Source: Pyropia yezoensis
Taxonomy: Eukaryota > Rhodophyta > Bangiophyceae > Bangiales > Bangiaceae
Direction of reading: 5' to 3'
NCBI GenBank assembly: GCA_009829735.1
Contig: CM020620.1
Span: 5,846,593 to 5,910,592, forward strand
Length of the DNA stretch: 64,000 nt
The notes below the pieces were generated by a model. The model did no database searches and was not told the origin of the DNA. It saw only the letters and a program-made list of their open reading frames with translations. This document shows, one piece after another, positions 62,995-64,000 of this stretch. A program made the position numbers and the translations under genes. The stretch's first letter is position 1, and the number at the start of each line of letters is the position of its first letter.

Positions 62995-64000
62995 GCTTCC
63001 GGGGTGGGAGAGAGGGGGGGATGCGGACGCGGGATACGAGTGGGGAGTGGACAGCTGTGGAGGGTGGTGGACCGGGGAGTGATGAGCTGCAGCTGCTGTG
63101 GGTGAGGCTTTTGGAGAGGACGGAATGGCGCCGACGGTGGGCGCCTTTTTAACCCCCCACCGGCTGGGGACCCCGCCGCACCGGGGCCGTCGCCTCGGGG
63201 AGGCGCGAGGGCCTGTGGGGGCGTCCTCCCCGCAGGACAAGGTGCAGTGTGCGTCAGGCGCGGCCGTGGCAGCCCGCGCCTCTCCCCCGGCTCGACCGCG
63301 TGTCCCAGGGCGGCGCCGACGCCGTGGCGGCACAGAGGCCGCCATGGCCCAGCGGGCCGCCACTGCCCAGCGGGCCGCACGGCGGCGGCGCCCACCACCG
63401 TACGACTGGTCACGGCATACAGGCGGGGGTGCTCCCGGGCCGAGTGCCCGGCCGGCAGCAAGAGGGGGAGTCGAGGACCGCCGAGCCGGGACGCGCCGCG
63501 GCCGCGATCCGCGTAATGCCGCCGAACCGGCAAAACGCTGCGAGGGGATGTGGCGGGGAGGGGGAAGGACCGGAGGGAAGGTCAGTCACGCATCGCGGAT
63601 CACACGGGGGGGCGGGACGTTCATATGGGGGAAATCCCGCATCACCATAACGCCACGACCGCTTCCAGGTCGCGCCAGTCGTGGAGGTCGCCAGACGGGG
63701 CGCACTCTGCGGCATGCAGGGACTCCATGGGACATCGAACGTGACCTCCACTGGTACGACAGGGGAGCGACAGCAAGCACCTGGTGGTCTTGAATCGTGG
63801 CAGGAGACGCGAGCTTCTGCAGGATACGCACAAGTTCGTGTATGAATACTTGAGAGAGTGAAGTATGGGGATGTTCGTCGCACAGGAGTGCACAGTCGCT
63901 GTCGCCGCAAGTCCTCGAGCATCTAAAGTCCCTCTCCACACCATATTCGACTGAGCCCCATACTTTCGGCAGTCTCGCTGACAGAGGCCACGAAAACCTG
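62995..64000. other. Right-end spacer and upstream region of cupin 3
   Basis: About 1 kb to the window edge with no supported gene. The first 160 bp are the leader of cupin copy 3. 63800-63960 is less GC-rich. Short frames on both strands show no conserved features. Confidence 0.4.
63141..63152 (-). promoter_or_regulatory. TATA-like box of cupin copy 3
   Basis: On the minus strand the string TTAAAAAGGCGC lies about 150 bp upstream of the cupin ATG, a spacing similar to the TTTATA site of copy 1. The intervening leader is C-rich as in copy 1, although the two leaders are not alignable. Confidence 0.4.

Noticed and set aside
62221-63105. Long plus-strand frame over cupin 3, with a similar frame over cupin 2 at 43235-44224
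   Set aside because: The two frames resemble each other only because the cupins are paralogues; they are antisense shadows.
1-64000. CRISPR arrays, operons, Shine-Dalgarno sites, rRNA genes
   Set aside because: None seen. The gene structure is eukaryotic, and direct repeats present are minisatellites without spacers.

Overview
The window is nuclear DNA from a photosynthetic, intron-poor eukaryote with very high GC content. The evidence is a eukaryote-only gene set: kinesin-13, GRASP, the spliceosomal protein SART1/Snu66, VPS72/YL1 and a GCN1 fragment. It also holds two genes typical of phototrophs, a plastid fibrillin and a phytol-kinase-like enzyme. Introns are few and short: three GT..AG introns of 351, 231 and 226 bp could be placed. 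GRASP is absent from land plants, so the source is an alga. A bangiophyte red alga (Porphyra/Pyropia type) fits best, but this is inference and no marker gene proves it. Stop codons are rare at this GC, so long open frames occur by chance on both strands. Genes were called from recognisable domains, not from ORF length.

Layout. 0-4 kb: a fragment of GCN1, a large (GTCGCC)-type minisatellite, and the first copy of a 230-bp dispersed repeat. 5-10.5 kb: a membrane-anchored vWA-like protein, a two-exon Gfo/Idh/MocA oxidoreductase and an unknown basic protein. 10.5-15.5 kb: gene-poor, with AT-rich islands. 15.5-25 kb: plastid fibrillin, a two-exon short-chain dehydrogenase and a large kinesin-13. 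25-28 kb: an extremely G-run-rich spacer. 27.8-38.5 kb: phytol-kinase-like protein, a small terminal-inverted-repeat element, GRASP, a non-RD protein kinase, a SAM methyltransferase and a RING-H2 protein; the last two are divergently arranged. 40.8-44.2 kb: two germin-like cupins arranged tail to tail. 47.9-50 kb: an NRAMP metal transporter. 51.6-57.7 kb: SART1 and VPS72/YL1 converging on the second copy of the dispersed repeat. 58.9-63 kb: a secreted Gly/Asp repeat protein converging on a third cupin.

The genes do not form one pathway; most are scattered housekeeping functions (splicing, chromatin, Golgi, microtubules, metal uptake, plastid lipids). The one thematic group is extracellular: three secreted cupins and the secreted repeat protein, probably wall or matrix proteins. 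The most notable observation is that cupin copies 1 and 2 share about 640 bp with no difference found by eye, yet have different C-terminal tails. Copy 3 differs at about 4% of core positions but shares the tail of copy 1. This mosaic pattern points to recent gene conversion across a 2-kb-spaced inverted pair.
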